Positions 14,844 to 23,570 of a DNA stretch of 33,905 nt are shown piece by piece. The number at the start of each line of letters is the position of its first letter. The stretch's first letter is position 1. The position numbers and the translations under genes are program-made. This DNA is from Blastopirellula marina (GTDB taxonomy: Bacteria > Planctomycetota > Planctomycetia > Pirellulales > Thermoguttaceae), in NCBI GenBank assembly GCA_020721945.1, contig DYLT01000014.1, positions 1 to 33,905 of the forward strand, given 5' to 3'. Under the pieces are notes generated by a model. That model was not told the origin of the DNA and did not search any database. It saw only the letters and a list, made by a program, of their open reading frames with translations.

Positions 14844-17122
14844 CCTTGCGGAGCAAGTTCGCCGTGAGGCTCCTCGCGGCGGCGGCCTTGGTGGCGACAG
14901 GCCAGCCCGTGATTGGGGTCGAGGAATTCGTCGGCCCCTTGGCGGGGTGGAAGAACGTCAAGCGCGACTACGGCGCGATCGGCGACGGCCGGGCCGACGA
15001 TACCGCGGCCCTCCAGAAGGCGTTCGACGACCTCCGGCTGCACCAGGAGTCGTGCGTCCTCTACTTTCCCGCAGGCATCTACCGGATTACCAACACGGTC
15101 AGCACGGTGCGCAAGGCGCATCAGGACTGCATGGGGATCACGCTCGTGGGCGAGACCCCGGCGGAAACGGTGCTTCGCTGGGACGGGCGCGAAGGCGGCG
15201 TCATGCTCAAGTACGATGCGTGGTACTCGAAGATCAGCCGCTTGACCCTCGACGGCGCCGGCAAGGCCGGCGTGGCCTTGGCCTATGGCGACGCCTTCTC
15301 GACCTACAACGAAACCTCCGACATGGTCTTTCAGGACGCCCAGGTCGGCATGTCGATGGGAACGGCCGACCACGGCCAGGCGGAAAATGCCGTGCTCCGT
15401 TGTACCTTTCGCCGCTGCGGCCGTGGGCTCCAGACCAACAACTTCAATTCGATGGACATCTGGCTCTGGTATTGCCGCTTCGAGGATTGCCAGCACGGGC
15501 TCGTTAACCATGCGGGCAACTTCCACGCGTGGCAGTGCTTGTTTCTGCGGTCCCGGAAGGCCGACGTCGCCAGCGAAAACCTGATGGTGTTCTCGTTCGT
15601 CGGCAATACATCGATCGGTTCGGCTTGTTTTCTGGACTTCGCCGGCGGCCACTCGTGGGGCTCCCCCTGCTCGATCACCGGCAACCGCATCATCGACCCC
15701 ACCGGGGGGTTCGCGATCCGCCTGGGGAACGGCGGGCCCTATCTGGTGATGGACAACGTCATCAAGACCCGCGCCACGAGCGACAAGCCGGCCATCGTGA
15801 TGACCTGGGGCGATCAGACGCTGGTCGGAAACACGTACTCGGCGCCCGGCGCGGTCAAGGAAGCGGGCCGGTTCGTGCGGGCGGGCGAGAAGGTGGTGCC
15901 GCCCGAGACGATCGACAGCCGCCCGCCCTCGCTTCCCCCCACGCCGGCGCGGCGCCAGCGCCGCGTCTGGGAATTGCCCGCCGGCGCCCCGGCCGCCCAG
16001 ATCCAGCGGGCGATCGACGAGGCGGCTCGCCTGGCCGGCAGCCGCCCGGTCGTCCATCTTCCCAAGGGGACCTACTCGGTCGATGCGACGCTGGTGGTGC
16101 CGGCCGGCTGCGACGTGCAGATCGTCGGCGACGGCGCCGCGGAGACCGCCACGGTGCTGAAGTGGACAGGCTCGCGTCCCGGGCCGATCCTGCGCCTTGA
16201 CGGACCCAGTCAAGCGACTCTCCGCGATTTCTCGTTCCAAGCCGGCCGGGGCAAGGGCATAGCCGTCCACCAAGGCGACCAACCTGGCGGCCGGATCTTC
16301 GGGGACCAGGTGAACGTCTCCGGCCGCAGCCCCGAGGAAAACGGCATCGGGGTCCTCGTCTTGGGCGTGGAGCACAGCGACGTGCTCTTGCGATGCGCCC
16401 AAGGCGGCACGTTCTGCCGAACGTGGATCCGGGTGCTTGGCGGGCCGCTTTGCCGCGCCGGAAAACCCGCCCCGGGACAGGTCTCGGTGTTTTGCGGGGC
16501 CACGGGAACCGCCGAGGAGCAATACGGGGTCGCGCAGGGCGGCCGGATCGTTGTGCGAGGGGTCTACCACGAAGTCAGCGGGGACAGCCCCCAGGGCATC
16601 CTCTTGAACGACGCTGGCTCGCTGGCCGTCGATGCCACGCGGTTCTCGTACAAGACCTCGCCCGACAGACCCCTGGTCCAAGCGAAGGACTTCCGAGGCG
16701 ATCTGGTCCTTTGCAGCGGGATGTTGCTTCCCGTGGGCACCCCATTCCCGGCGCGGGTGAACCTCGCGGGCGACGGCTCCGGCACGCGCGTGCTGTGCCT
16801 GGGCAACATGTTCTGGACGCCGTGCAAGGAGGTTACGGCGGACACGGTCTGGCAAGACGTCTCGAACCCGCCGGCCAGGGCCGCCCTGCTCAACTCGAAC
16901 CTCAACGGCGGGGCCGAAAGCGGGCTGACCAACGGGTTCGGTCGGCTCGAAAACCGCGGACAGGCCGACGAACGCTTCTTGCTGGAGATGCTCGATCCGC
17001 TGCGCGCCGCGCGGATCTGGTGGCCCGCCGAGGCGCGATCGGGCGTGACCGACGTGCGGCTTTTCCGCGTGCTCGGCACGGCCGACAGGGACGGGGTGTG
17101 CCTCGAGCTTCGCGCGCAATAG
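14840..17122 (+). CDS. Secreted right-handed beta-helix protein, pectate-lyase-3 type (duplicated)
   Basis: The 760-residue product has a signal peptide (RLLAAAALVATGQPVIGVEE). The mature start WKNVKRDYGAIGDGRADDTAALQKAFDD with CVLYFPAGIYRITNTV is the classic Pectate_lyase_3/GH28-like opening. Beta-helix coils follow. A second, similar opening appears near residue 385 (AAQIQRAIDEAARLAG, VVHLPKGTYSVDATLVVPAGCDVQIVGDGA), so the protein contains two helix modules. Family members bind or cleave plant or algal polysaccharides, but no specific catalytic residues were identified. ATG 14840 has GGAG about 8 bases upstream and overlaps the stop of the small lipoprotein gene. It converges on the gene ending at 17214. 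Confidence 0.85.
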   Translation: MTLRSKFAVRLLAAAALVATGQPVIGVEEFVGPLAGWKNVKRDYGAIGDGRADDTAALQKAFDDLRLHQESCVLYFPAGIYRITNTVSTVRKAHQDCMGITLVGETPAETVLRWDGREGGVMLKYDAWYSKISRLTLDGAGKAGVALAYGDAFSTYNETSDMVFQDAQVGMSMGTADHGQAENAVLRCTFRRCGRGLQTNNFNSMDIWLWYCRFEDCQHGLVNHAGNFHAWQCLFLRSRKADVASENLMVFSFVGNTSIGSACFLDFAGGHSWGSPCSITGNRIIDPTGGFAIRLGNGGPYLVMDNVIKTRATSDKPAIVMTWGDQTLVGNTYSAPGAVKEAGRFVRAGEKVVPPETIDSRPPSLPPTPARRQRRVWELPAGAPAAQIQRAIDEAARLAGSRPVVHLPKGTYSVDATLVVPAGCDVQIVGDGAAETATVLKWTGSRPGPILRLDGPSQATLRDFSFQAGRGKGIAVHQGDQPGGRIFGDQVNVSGRSPEENGIGVLVLGVEHSDVLLRCAQGGTFCRTWIRVLGGPLCRAGKPAPGQVSVFCGATGTAEEQYGVAQGGRIVVRGVYHEVSGDSPQGILLNDAGSLAVDATRFSYKTSPDRPLVQAKDFRGDLVLCSGMLLPVGTPFPARVNLAGDGSGTRVLCLGNMFWTPCKEVTADTVWQDVSNPPARAALLNSNLNGGAESGLTNGFGRLENRGQADERFLLEMLDPLRAARIWWPAEARSGVTDVRLFRVLGTADRDGVCLELRAQ

Positions 17123-17213
17123 CTCCCCGAGTCGCCGCAAGCCGTTACCCGCCATGCCGCGAGGATCGGCCCGGCAGACCGGCAGGCGATCGCGGCGTGG
17201 GGGCGACGGCGCG

Positions 17214-18446
17214 TCATGGGGCCGGGCCCGGTGCGGCGGGCGATTCGGTGATCGGCACCGAGTCGGCCATCGTCTTCGTCCGGAAGCCGGCGATGCGATG
17301 GAAAGTCAAGTAGTTCGCGTCGTGGGCGTTGTGCGCGCCGCCCAGGCCGTCGTCGTACGCGGTGCGGCAGACGGCGATCAGGTCGGCGCCCTCGAAGAGC
17401 CAATCGACGTACTGGAAGCCGTGCTTGCGCACGTCGGGGTGGTAGAGCACGATCGAGCGGATGGTCCAGTGCCGGAGGTCTTCCGAGCACGTCAGGGCCA
17501 AGGTATTGCGGATGCTGCCCGGGTTGTGGGCCCGGTGCCGCGGATGCACGATGCTTGCCAGCGACCAGTACCGCCTGGTCTGGGGGTCGAAGCGGATGGC
17601 GAACTTCTTGGCCCCGCCCGGAAAGTCCACAAAACCCGTGGCCGGATCGAACGACGCGGTCTTGCCGTCGGCGGAGATGCGGACGAGGGCCGCCTTTTCG
17701 TCGGGCGAGCGGGTCTGCACGCGGAGCACGTCGACGAGCTGTCCGTCGGGCGCGACCACCGCGTTTCCCTCGAGCCACGCCCCCATGTCGCCCCCGTTCC
17801 ACGCGCGGTCGCTCGGCAGGAAATTGCTGTTGGTCCAGTGGTCGGCACGAAGCAGGTCGGCATCGACCGGAACCGACAACATACCGGCGCGATAGTGGAT
17901 GCCCCAGGCGACCGGCGGATGGCGCCACTCGAACGCCCGCCAGAGCCGGCCCGCATGTTCGAGGACCGGCATCGGTGCGCAGTGGTACTCGCCGTTGTCG
18001 CGCAGGATGCCGGTCGCGCGGTCTTTCGGCGTCGTCCAGGTGACGCCCCCGTCCGTGGACCGGCGGATGAGGATATTGCCGTGGTGCCGGTCCGGGCCGA
18101 GCAGGTACAGAGCGCCCCGGTGAACGAACAGACTCGACCAGAAGGCCCCTTGCACCTCGGAGCGCTTCTTCCACGTCTTGCCGCGGTCGGCCGAGCCGAA
18201 GACGGCGGTCCGCGCGCTCTTGAACTCGTTCGACTCCGGCCCAAAGAAGTCGTGCGACGCCACGTAGCCGCCGTCGGGCAACACGGCGAGGCTCGGCGAG
18301 CCGATGTAGAGTCCGCTCGATGCCGGTACGTGGTCGATCACCACGCCGGGAACCTTCGCGGGGGGCTCCCCGGCGGGCGCAGCAACGGTTCCAACCAAGA
18401 ACCCCAGGGCCGGAAGCAGAAGGCGTCGCATCATGGCATGAGGCAC
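17214..18446 (-). CDS. Secreted BNR/Asp-box sialidase-like protein
   Basis: The 410-residue protein has a signal peptide (MRRLLLPALGFLVGTVAAPAGE). Its body forms repeated blades with at least two Asp boxes (SADRGKTW, STDGGVTW) in a six-bladed propeller pattern. Further blades read GLYIGSPSLAVLPDGGYVASHD and RYWSLASIVHPRHRAHNPGSIRNTLAL. Such proteins are sialidase-like or exo-glycosidase-like. The catalytic Tyr/Glu and Arg triad of true sialidases was not established, so activity is open. ATG 18446 has GGAG 6 bases upstream. The lipase-like gene ends 79 bases upstream on the same strand, so the two may be cotranscribed. Confidence 0.85.
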   Translation of the reverse strand: MPHAMMRRLLLPALGFLVGTVAAPAGEPPAKVPGVVIDHVPASSGLYIGSPSLAVLPDGGYVASHDFFGPESNEFKSARTAVFGSADRGKTWKKRSEVQGAFWSSLFVHRGALYLLGPDRHHGNILIRRSTDGGVTWTTPKDRATGILRDNGEYHCAPMPVLEHAGRLWRAFEWRHPPVAWGIHYRAGMLSVPVDADLLRADHWTNSNFLPSDRAWNGGDMGAWLEGNAVVAPDGQLVDVLRVQTRSPDEKAALVRISADGKTASFDPATGFVDFPGGAKKFAIRFDPQTRRYWSLASIVHPRHRAHNPGSIRNTLALTCSEDLRHWTIRSIVLYHPDVRKHGFQYVDWLFEGADLIAVCRTAYDDGLGGAHNAHDANYLTFHRIAGFRTKTMADSVPITESPAAPGPAP

Positions 18447-18525
18447 TCCGGTTCGAACGGTCCAACAGCACGGGCTTTCATCTTCGCCCGAACGACGCGG
18501 CGCGGCAAGCCTCGCGCGGGCAACT

Positions 18526-19311
18526 TCATGAAATCGGCGCCAAGCGCTCGACCAAGGCTCGGTATCGCACCAGGTAGTCGAATGCCGGTTTGGCGTTGCG
18601 CCCTTGGTTCAGGTCGTGGCCGATCTCGTCGGCGTGGTCGGCGGGCCAGGGTTCTTCGGGACTTTCGCCCCAGGCGGCCGACTCGACCGAGACGAGCCCG
18701 TCGTTGGCTGCCGCACCGGTCTGGGCGATGATCCAGTGGCACGGCGCCAGAACGAGGCTCGTGGGGCGAGGACCCGGGCGGCCCTTGCCAGCGTAGGAGA
18801 AGTAGCGCACCTCGGGGTGGTCTGGGAATCGTTCGTTGAACCGGGTCGCGCCGTCGGTCGTCAAATCGACGATGCCCAGGCCCACGTCCAGGTACGGACC
18901 CAGCCGCGCGCCGGCGCGGGCCGACAGCCGGCCGCCGCCGGTCAGAAAATCGGCCACCGGCGAGCCGCGATGCGGCGTCGAGATGGTCGAAAGACTGGCG
19001 ACCTTCTCGGCGATGTTCTCCGGATTGGCCGGCGACAGGCACCACCGCGCGTCGAGGCCGCCCATGCTGTGGGCCACCAGATGGACCCTCTCAGCTGGGT
19101 CGAGTTCGCCCGCTTCCATCGCTGCTAGGATCTGGCCGCGAAGTTGCGCTCCGCGAAGGTGGATTCGTGCCAGCGGCGAGACCTCGGTCTCGAGGATCTT
19201 CAAGTGCAACCGGGGCAGCGCCTCGGCAAGGTACTCCTTCACTCCGTGGAAATAGTGGATGCCGTAGCGCCGCTGGAAGCCCAAGAAGCCGTGTGCCAGC
19301 ACGAGATTCAT
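18526..19311 (-). CDS. Alpha/beta-hydrolase, triacylglycerol lipase-like
   Basis: The 261-residue protein opens MNLVLAHGFLGFQ, an oxyanion-hole HG motif, and carries the nucleophile elbow AHSMGG (Ser82). STISTPHRGSPVADF and a late Asp/His region (ADHADEIGHDLN) complete the likely catalytic triad. This is the pattern of bacterial lipases and esterases of the alpha/beta-hydrolase fold. No signal peptide is visible, so action in the cytoplasm or membrane is more likely. The ATG at 19311 is preferred because GGGAG lies 9 bases upstream and family members start here; the frame extends ten codons to a TTG at 19341. The BNR gene follows on the same strand. Confidence 0.85.
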   Translation of the reverse strand: MNLVLAHGFLGFQRRYGIHYFHGVKEYLAEALPRLHLKILETEVSPLARIHLRGAQLRGQILAAMEAGELDPAERVHLVAHSMGGLDARWCLSPANPENIAEKVASLSTISTPHRGSPVADFLTGGGRLSARAGARLGPYLDVGLGIVDLTTDGATRFNERFPDHPEVRYFSYAGKGRPGPRPTSLVLAPCHWIIAQTGAAANDGLVSVESAAWGESPEEPWPADHADEIGHDLNQGRNAKPAFDYLVRYRALVERLAPIS

Positions 19312-19382
19312 CTCAGCGATCTCCCGTTTGGAGTGCGGCAATGCCTCGCCGCCCCCAGAATCTGACGATTTCCTCGCGGGGG

Positions 19383-19411
19383 TTCAAGCCCTGGGGCCTC
19401 GGAAGTACAAT
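19383..19411 (+). promoter_or_regulatory. Weak candidate promoter before the UroD-like gene
   Basis: TTCAAG (19383-19388) and TACAAT (19406-19411) are 17 bases apart. The -10 box is good, the -35 box poor. It sits about 63 bases upstream of the ATG at 19474. Confidence 0.3.
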
Positions 19412-19473
19412 CGGAAGAAATGCCGTCCTCGGCGGCACGAGGCCGAGGCATCCAGAGCCGGCTTGGAGTCGCG

Positions 19474-20436
19474 ATGGAACTCTCGCCTTCGGTGTATGAA
19501 CATGCCGCAGCACTCCTTGGGCGCACGCCGTGGGAGGTCTCGCGCGATGCCGAGTGGTTGTTCGAGGCCCACGCCGCGGCGTACCGGCGGTATCGGCAGA
19601 CGCCCATCATGCCGGGCATCGACATTTACAACCTCGAGGCCGAGGCGTACGGCGGCAAGGTCGAGAACCCGGGGGGCTTCGGAATTCCGGCTATTGCCCG
19701 GCCGATCTTTACCTCGGCCTCCGACCTGCTGGGGCTGCGCCCGCTCGATCCCAAGCGCGACGGCCGGATTCCGATGCAGATTGCCGTGGCGGCCCGGCTG
19801 GCCAAGACCTTTCCCGAGGCCGTGGTGCGCGTGCCCGTCAGCGGTCCCTTCTCGATCGCCAGCAACCTGGTCGGTTTCCAGAACCTGCTGTGCGACGTGG
19901 CGGTGGACCCCGACACCGTGGCCAGGGCCTTGATGCACCTGGTGGCTGGGCAGGTGGCGTTCGCCGAGGAGATCAAGGCGCAGGGCGTCGACGTGGCGTT
20001 TTTCGAGTCGGCGGCTTGTCCTCCGCTGCTGTCGCCCGCGATGTTCCGCCGGGTCGAGCTGCCGGCCCTTTCGGCCATCCTCTCCGGCATGGCCCGGGTG
20101 CTGGGGCATCCCGTGCCCTGCATCATCGGTGGCGACACGACGCCGATCCTCGACGCGATTCTCGAGACGGGCACCCGCTACGTGGTCGCTCCGTACGAAA
20201 CCGACCAAGCGGCGTTTATGAAGAAGATCTGGGACCGCGTCGAGGTGCGCGTGCGCGTGAACACCGATGTCGAGGTGATCTCGCGCGGCCCTTGGGAGCG
20301 GATCCAGGCCGATGCCGACCGTATCCTCCGTCTGGTGCGTGGCCGGGCGAACGTATGCCTGGGCACCGGCGCGCTACCCTACGAAACCCCGCCGGACCAC
20401 GTGCTTCGACTGCGAGAATACGTGAGCCGGTTTTGA
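19474..20436 (+). CDS. Uroporphyrinogen decarboxylase-like (corrinoid methyltransferase-type) protein
   Basis: The 320-residue protein has the TIM-barrel layout of the UroD/MtaA family: IMPGIDIYNLEAEAYGG, VRVPVSGPFSIASNLVG, LLCDVAVDPDTVARALMHL, GVDVAFFESAACPP, CIIGGDTTPILDAI and a closing strand NVCLGTGALPYETPPDHV. It lacks the Arg-rich porphyrin-binding features of true HemE and the HxC zinc ligands of well-known methyltransferases are not obvious, so its substrate is unknown. Planctomycetes carry many such paralogues. The ATG at 19474 has GGAG 6 bases upstream. The oxidoreductase gene starts 61 bases after the stop, so the two may form one unit. Confidence 0.8.
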   Translation: MELSPSVYEHAAALLGRTPWEVSRDAEWLFEAHAAAYRRYRQTPIMPGIDIYNLEAEAYGGKVENPGGFGIPAIARPIFTSASDLLGLRPLDPKRDGRIPMQIAVAARLAKTFPEAVVRVPVSGPFSIASNLVGFQNLLCDVAVDPDTVARALMHLVAGQVAFAEEIKAQGVDVAFFESAACPPLLSPAMFRRVELPALSAILSGMARVLGHPVPCIIGGDTTPILDAILETGTRYVVAPYETDQAAFMKKIWDRVEVRVRVNTDVEVISRGPWERIQADADRILRLVRGRANVCLGTGALPYETPPDHVLRLREYVSRF

Positions 20437-20497
20437 ATCAGGTTGGCCCTGTCGCCGTGATCCCTCGGACGTGAACCCCTTGCTTCGGGAGCTTGCC

Positions 20498-21832
20498 ATG
20501 TCGCATCGCGTATTTTCCCGACGAGCATTTCTCAGGACCGCGACGGCCGCGGTAGGCGGGGCATGGGCGGCGCCGCGGGTCGTGCCGCACTCGGCCTTGG
20601 GCGCCGAGGGTCGGCCCGCGCCGAGCGCGCGGGTCGCCGTGGGGATGATCGGCATGGGCCGCCAGGCGGTGCTGGTCAGCCTCAGGCAATTCCTCAAAAT
20701 GCCCGAAGTCCAGGTCGTTGCCATCTCCGATGTCGATGCCTGGCGCCTGGAACAAGCCAAGCAGACGATCGAGGGGCACTACGGCCAGGGGGCGGCCTCG
20801 GGGACCTGGCGGGGCTGTGCGGCGCACGTCGAGTTCCGCGACCTCCTGGCCCGCAAGGATGTCGATGCCGTGATGATCTCCACGCCCGACCACTGGCACG
20901 TGCCCATGGCCTTGGCGGCGTTCGAGGCGGGGAAGGATGTAGCGCTCGAAAAACCCATCACGCGCACCATCGCCGAGGGCCGCCGCTTGTCCGACGCGGC
21001 CAAGCGCACCGGCCGTATCTTTCGCGTCGATAGCGAGTTCCGCACCACCAAGGGAGTCCATCGCGCGGCGGAATTGGTGCGGAACGGGCGCATCGGCAAG
21101 GTCCACACGGTGACGGTCGGCGTGCCGGGAACCGATGTCGGCTGTCCCCCTCAGCCCGACATGCCCGTGCCCGAAGGCCTCGACTACGAGCGATGGCAAG
21201 GCCCGGCCCCGCGGGCCCCGTACACCGAAAAACGGGTTCACACGCCCAAGAAGTACGACCGGCCCGGTTGGATGCGGCACCTCTACTACTGCGACGGCAT
21301 GATCACGAACTGGGGGACCCACCTCAATAACGGCGCCATGTGGTGCGCGGACCTTGAGCGGACCGGCCCGGTCGAGATCGAGGCGGCCGGCGAGTACCCC
21401 CCGGCCGAGAGCTTCTGGAACGTGCTGTTGAAGTTCGAGGTGAAGTACCGTTTCGCCAACGGCATCCAATGGACGTACCGTACCGAGACGCCGTACTTCA
21501 AGATCGAGGGCACCGAGGGCTGGGTGTACGCCGACTTTCGGCAGATCCGGGCCGAGCCCGCCTCGCTGTTGGATTCGAAGATCGGTCCTGACGAGATCCA
21601 CTTCCGGCTGAAGAGCGACAAGCAGGATTTCATCGACTGCGTGAAGACCCGCGAGGAAACGCTCGAACCGGCCGAAGTGGGGCACCGGGTGACGTCGCTG
21701 TGCCACCTGGGGCATATCGCGATCCAGGTGGGCGGCAAGCTCCGCTGGGACCCGGAGAAGGAGCGGTTCCTTAACAGCGACGCGGCCAACGCGCTGGTCG
21801 ACAAGCCGATTTACGCCCCGCGGCACACGTAG
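20498..21832 (+). CDS. Gfo/Idh/MocA-family oxidoreductase, TAT-exported
   Basis: The 444-residue protein has a twin-arginine signal (SRRAFLR, residues 7-13, then a hydrophobic segment ending HSALGAEG). The Rossmann NAD(P)-binding start is RVAVGMIGMGRQ (45-56), with acidic ISDVD after the second strand. STPDHWHVPMALAAFEAGKDVALEKP holds the conserved EKP motif (151-153). A long C-terminal half with the GMITNWGTHLNN region matches the planctomycete secreted branch of this family, which oxidises or reduces sugars and inositols using a tightly bound cofactor. The ATG at 20498 has GGGAG 7 bases upstream. It follows the UroD-like gene on the same strand. Confidence 0.93.
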   Translation: MSHRVFSRRAFLRTATAAVGGAWAAPRVVPHSALGAEGRPAPSARVAVGMIGMGRQAVLVSLRQFLKMPEVQVVAISDVDAWRLEQAKQTIEGHYGQGAASGTWRGCAAHVEFRDLLARKDVDAVMISTPDHWHVPMALAAFEAGKDVALEKPITRTIAEGRRLSDAAKRTGRIFRVDSEFRTTKGVHRAAELVRNGRIGKVHTVTVGVPGTDVGCPPQPDMPVPEGLDYERWQGPAPRAPYTEKRVHTPKKYDRPGWMRHLYYCDGMITNWGTHLNNGAMWCADLERTGPVEIEAAGEYPPAESFWNVLLKFEVKYRFANGIQWTYRTETPYFKIEGTEGWVYADFRQIRAEPASLLDSKIGPDEIHFRLKSDKQDFIDCVKTREETLEPAEVGHRVTSLCHLGHIAIQVGGKLRWDPEKERFLNSDAANALVDKPIYAPRHT

Positions 21833-21905
21833 TCGCCTGCTTGCCCGCATCCGGCCGGTCCGTGTCGTCCACCGGAATCAGCAAGCAAGGAGGGAAAAGC
21901 CTCCG

Positions 21906-23468
21906 ATGGCCGATTTGGTGCTTGTGAACCCCCGGTTCGAGATCACCTTCTGGGGCCTCGAGTACGCCTTGCCGATCTACGGCAAGCGAGCCACCACGAC
22001 GAACGCCGCGTTGCCCCTTTTGGCGGCCTTGGTGCCGCCGGAGCACCGCGTCACGCTGATCGACGAGAACGTCGAACCGCTGGACTTCGACCGGTTGGCC
22101 CGGGCCGACCTCGTCGGATTGACCGGCATGGGCGTCCAGCGCCGGCGCATGCGCGAGATCCTCGAGGAACTCAAGCGCCGCCGCGTGTTCACCGTGGTCG
22201 GAGGCCCTTGGGCGAGCGTCGACGAACGGTTCTTCGAGGGGCTGGCCGACGTGGTGTTCGTGGGCGAGGCCGACGACACCTGGCCGCGCTTCCTTCGCGA
22301 GTGGTGCGAAGGCCGCCATCAGGCGCGCTACGAGCAGGCCGCGCGGACCGACATGGCCCGCCTGCCGGTGCCGCGCTACGACCTCCTCAAGATGGACCGG
22401 TACCTGTTCGGGAGCATGCAGATCTCTCGGGGGTGTCCGCATCAGTGCGAGTTCTGCGACATCGTAGTGATGTTCGGCCGCACGCCCCGCCTGAAGACCG
22501 CCGCGCAGGTGATCGCCGAAATCGAAGCGCTTCGCCGGCAGAAGAAAGAGTTGGTCTTCATCGTGGACGACAACCTCATCGGCAACCGCCGGGCCGTCAA
22601 GCCGCTGCTCGACGCGGTGGCCGCCTGGCAGCGCCGCGAGGGCTATCCGCTGGCGTTTTTCACCGAGGCTTCTCTCGACCTGGCCGAAGACGGCGAAATG
22701 ATGCGCCTGATGGTCGAGGCCAACGTGCTGACCGTGTTCGTCGGAGTCGAGAGCCCCAACGACGACTCCCTGCGCGAGACCAAGAAGCTCCACAACCTGC
22801 GTCCCGGCACCCCGATGGCCGACCGCGTGCGTGCCATTCAGGCCGCCGGCATCGAAGTCTGGTGCGGCATGATGCTGGGCTTCGACCACGACGGACCGGA
22901 GATTTTCGAGGCCCATCGCCGGTTCGCCCGGGAAGCCCGGCTGACCTACATCATGCTCGGCATGCTCCGCGCCATTCCGAAGACGCCGCTGTACGCGCGC
23001 CTCGCGTCCGAAGGAAGGCTCGACCTCGAGGGCCAAGGGCGGTGGGGGACCAACGTGGTGCCCGCCGCCATGACCCGCCAGGAACTCGCCGAGGGGTTCG
23101 CGCGGCTCATGGCGGACCTCTACGAGCCGGGCGACTACTTCGACCGCTTCGAGGCGCTGTACCTCGAGGACCGGCTGGCCTTGGGCCAAGCGTGCCGGCG
23201 TTACTGGCGGCGCCACCCGTGGCGAGGGCTCAAGGCGCAGAGCATCTACTTCGCCCGGGCCGTGGTCCTGTACGGGCGGCTGATGCGCTTCGTGAAAGAC
23301 CCCGACCTGCGCCGCGAATACCGCCGCCGGTTCTTCCGGATGCTATGGCGGCGCCGCGACCCGGTCACGCTCGTCATGGCCGTCCACAAGTGCGCGGCCC
23401 ATTACCACCACTACACGGTCGCGAAGCGCCTGCTGGCGGGCCAGGTCGCGGGATTCAACACGTACTAG
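21906..23468 (+). CDS. B12-binding radical SAM protein with DUF4070-like tail (hopanoid methylase HpnP-like)
   Basis: The 520-residue protein has an N-terminal B12-binding Rossmann region (VLVNPRFEITFWG, VTLIDENVEPLDFD, DLVGLTGMGVQ, TVVGGPWAS), then the radical SAM core with CPHQCEFC (Cys177, 181, 184), FIVDDNLIGNRRA, FFTEASLDLAED, VFVGVESPNDDSLRETKK and WCGMMLGFDHDG. The C-terminal basic helical part fits the DUF4070 extension. This combination is typical of B12-dependent radical SAM methylases, including the hopanoid C-2 methylase HpnP, but no hopanoid genes are adjacent, so the substrate is inferred only at family level. AGGAGG lies 12 bases before the ATG at 21906. It stands 73 bases after the oxidoreductase gene. 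Confidence 0.88.
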   Translation: MADLVLVNPRFEITFWGLEYALPIYGKRATTTNAALPLLAALVPPEHRVTLIDENVEPLDFDRLARADLVGLTGMGVQRRRMREILEELKRRRVFTVVGGPWASVDERFFEGLADVVFVGEADDTWPRFLREWCEGRHQARYEQAARTDMARLPVPRYDLLKMDRYLFGSMQISRGCPHQCEFCDIVVMFGRTPRLKTAAQVIAEIEALRRQKKELVFIVDDNLIGNRRAVKPLLDAVAAWQRREGYPLAFFTEASLDLAEDGEMMRLMVEANVLTVFVGVESPNDDSLRETKKLHNLRPGTPMADRVRAIQAAGIEVWCGMMLGFDHDGPEIFEAHRRFAREARLTYIMLGMLRAIPKTPLYARLASEGRLDLEGQGRWGTNVVPAAMTRQELAEGFARLMADLYEPGDYFDRFEALYLEDRLALGQACRRYWRRHPWRGLKAQSIYFARAVVLYGRLMRFVKDPDLRREYRRRFFRMLWRRRDPVTLVMAVHKCAAHYHHYTVAKRLLAGQVAGFNTY

Positions 23469-23570
23469 GGCAATTCCCGGTAGGCCAAGAAACGAACGCA
23501 AGGCAGGCTCCCCGCCCGCCCTGCGCCGGCATGTCGATGGCCGCTTGGGCCGCAACCCGATCTCCACAAG

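Noticed and set aside
14780-17155. Long minus-strand frame opposite the beta-helix gene
   Set aside because: Shadow of a strong coding frame; no signal peptide, domain or ribosome site.
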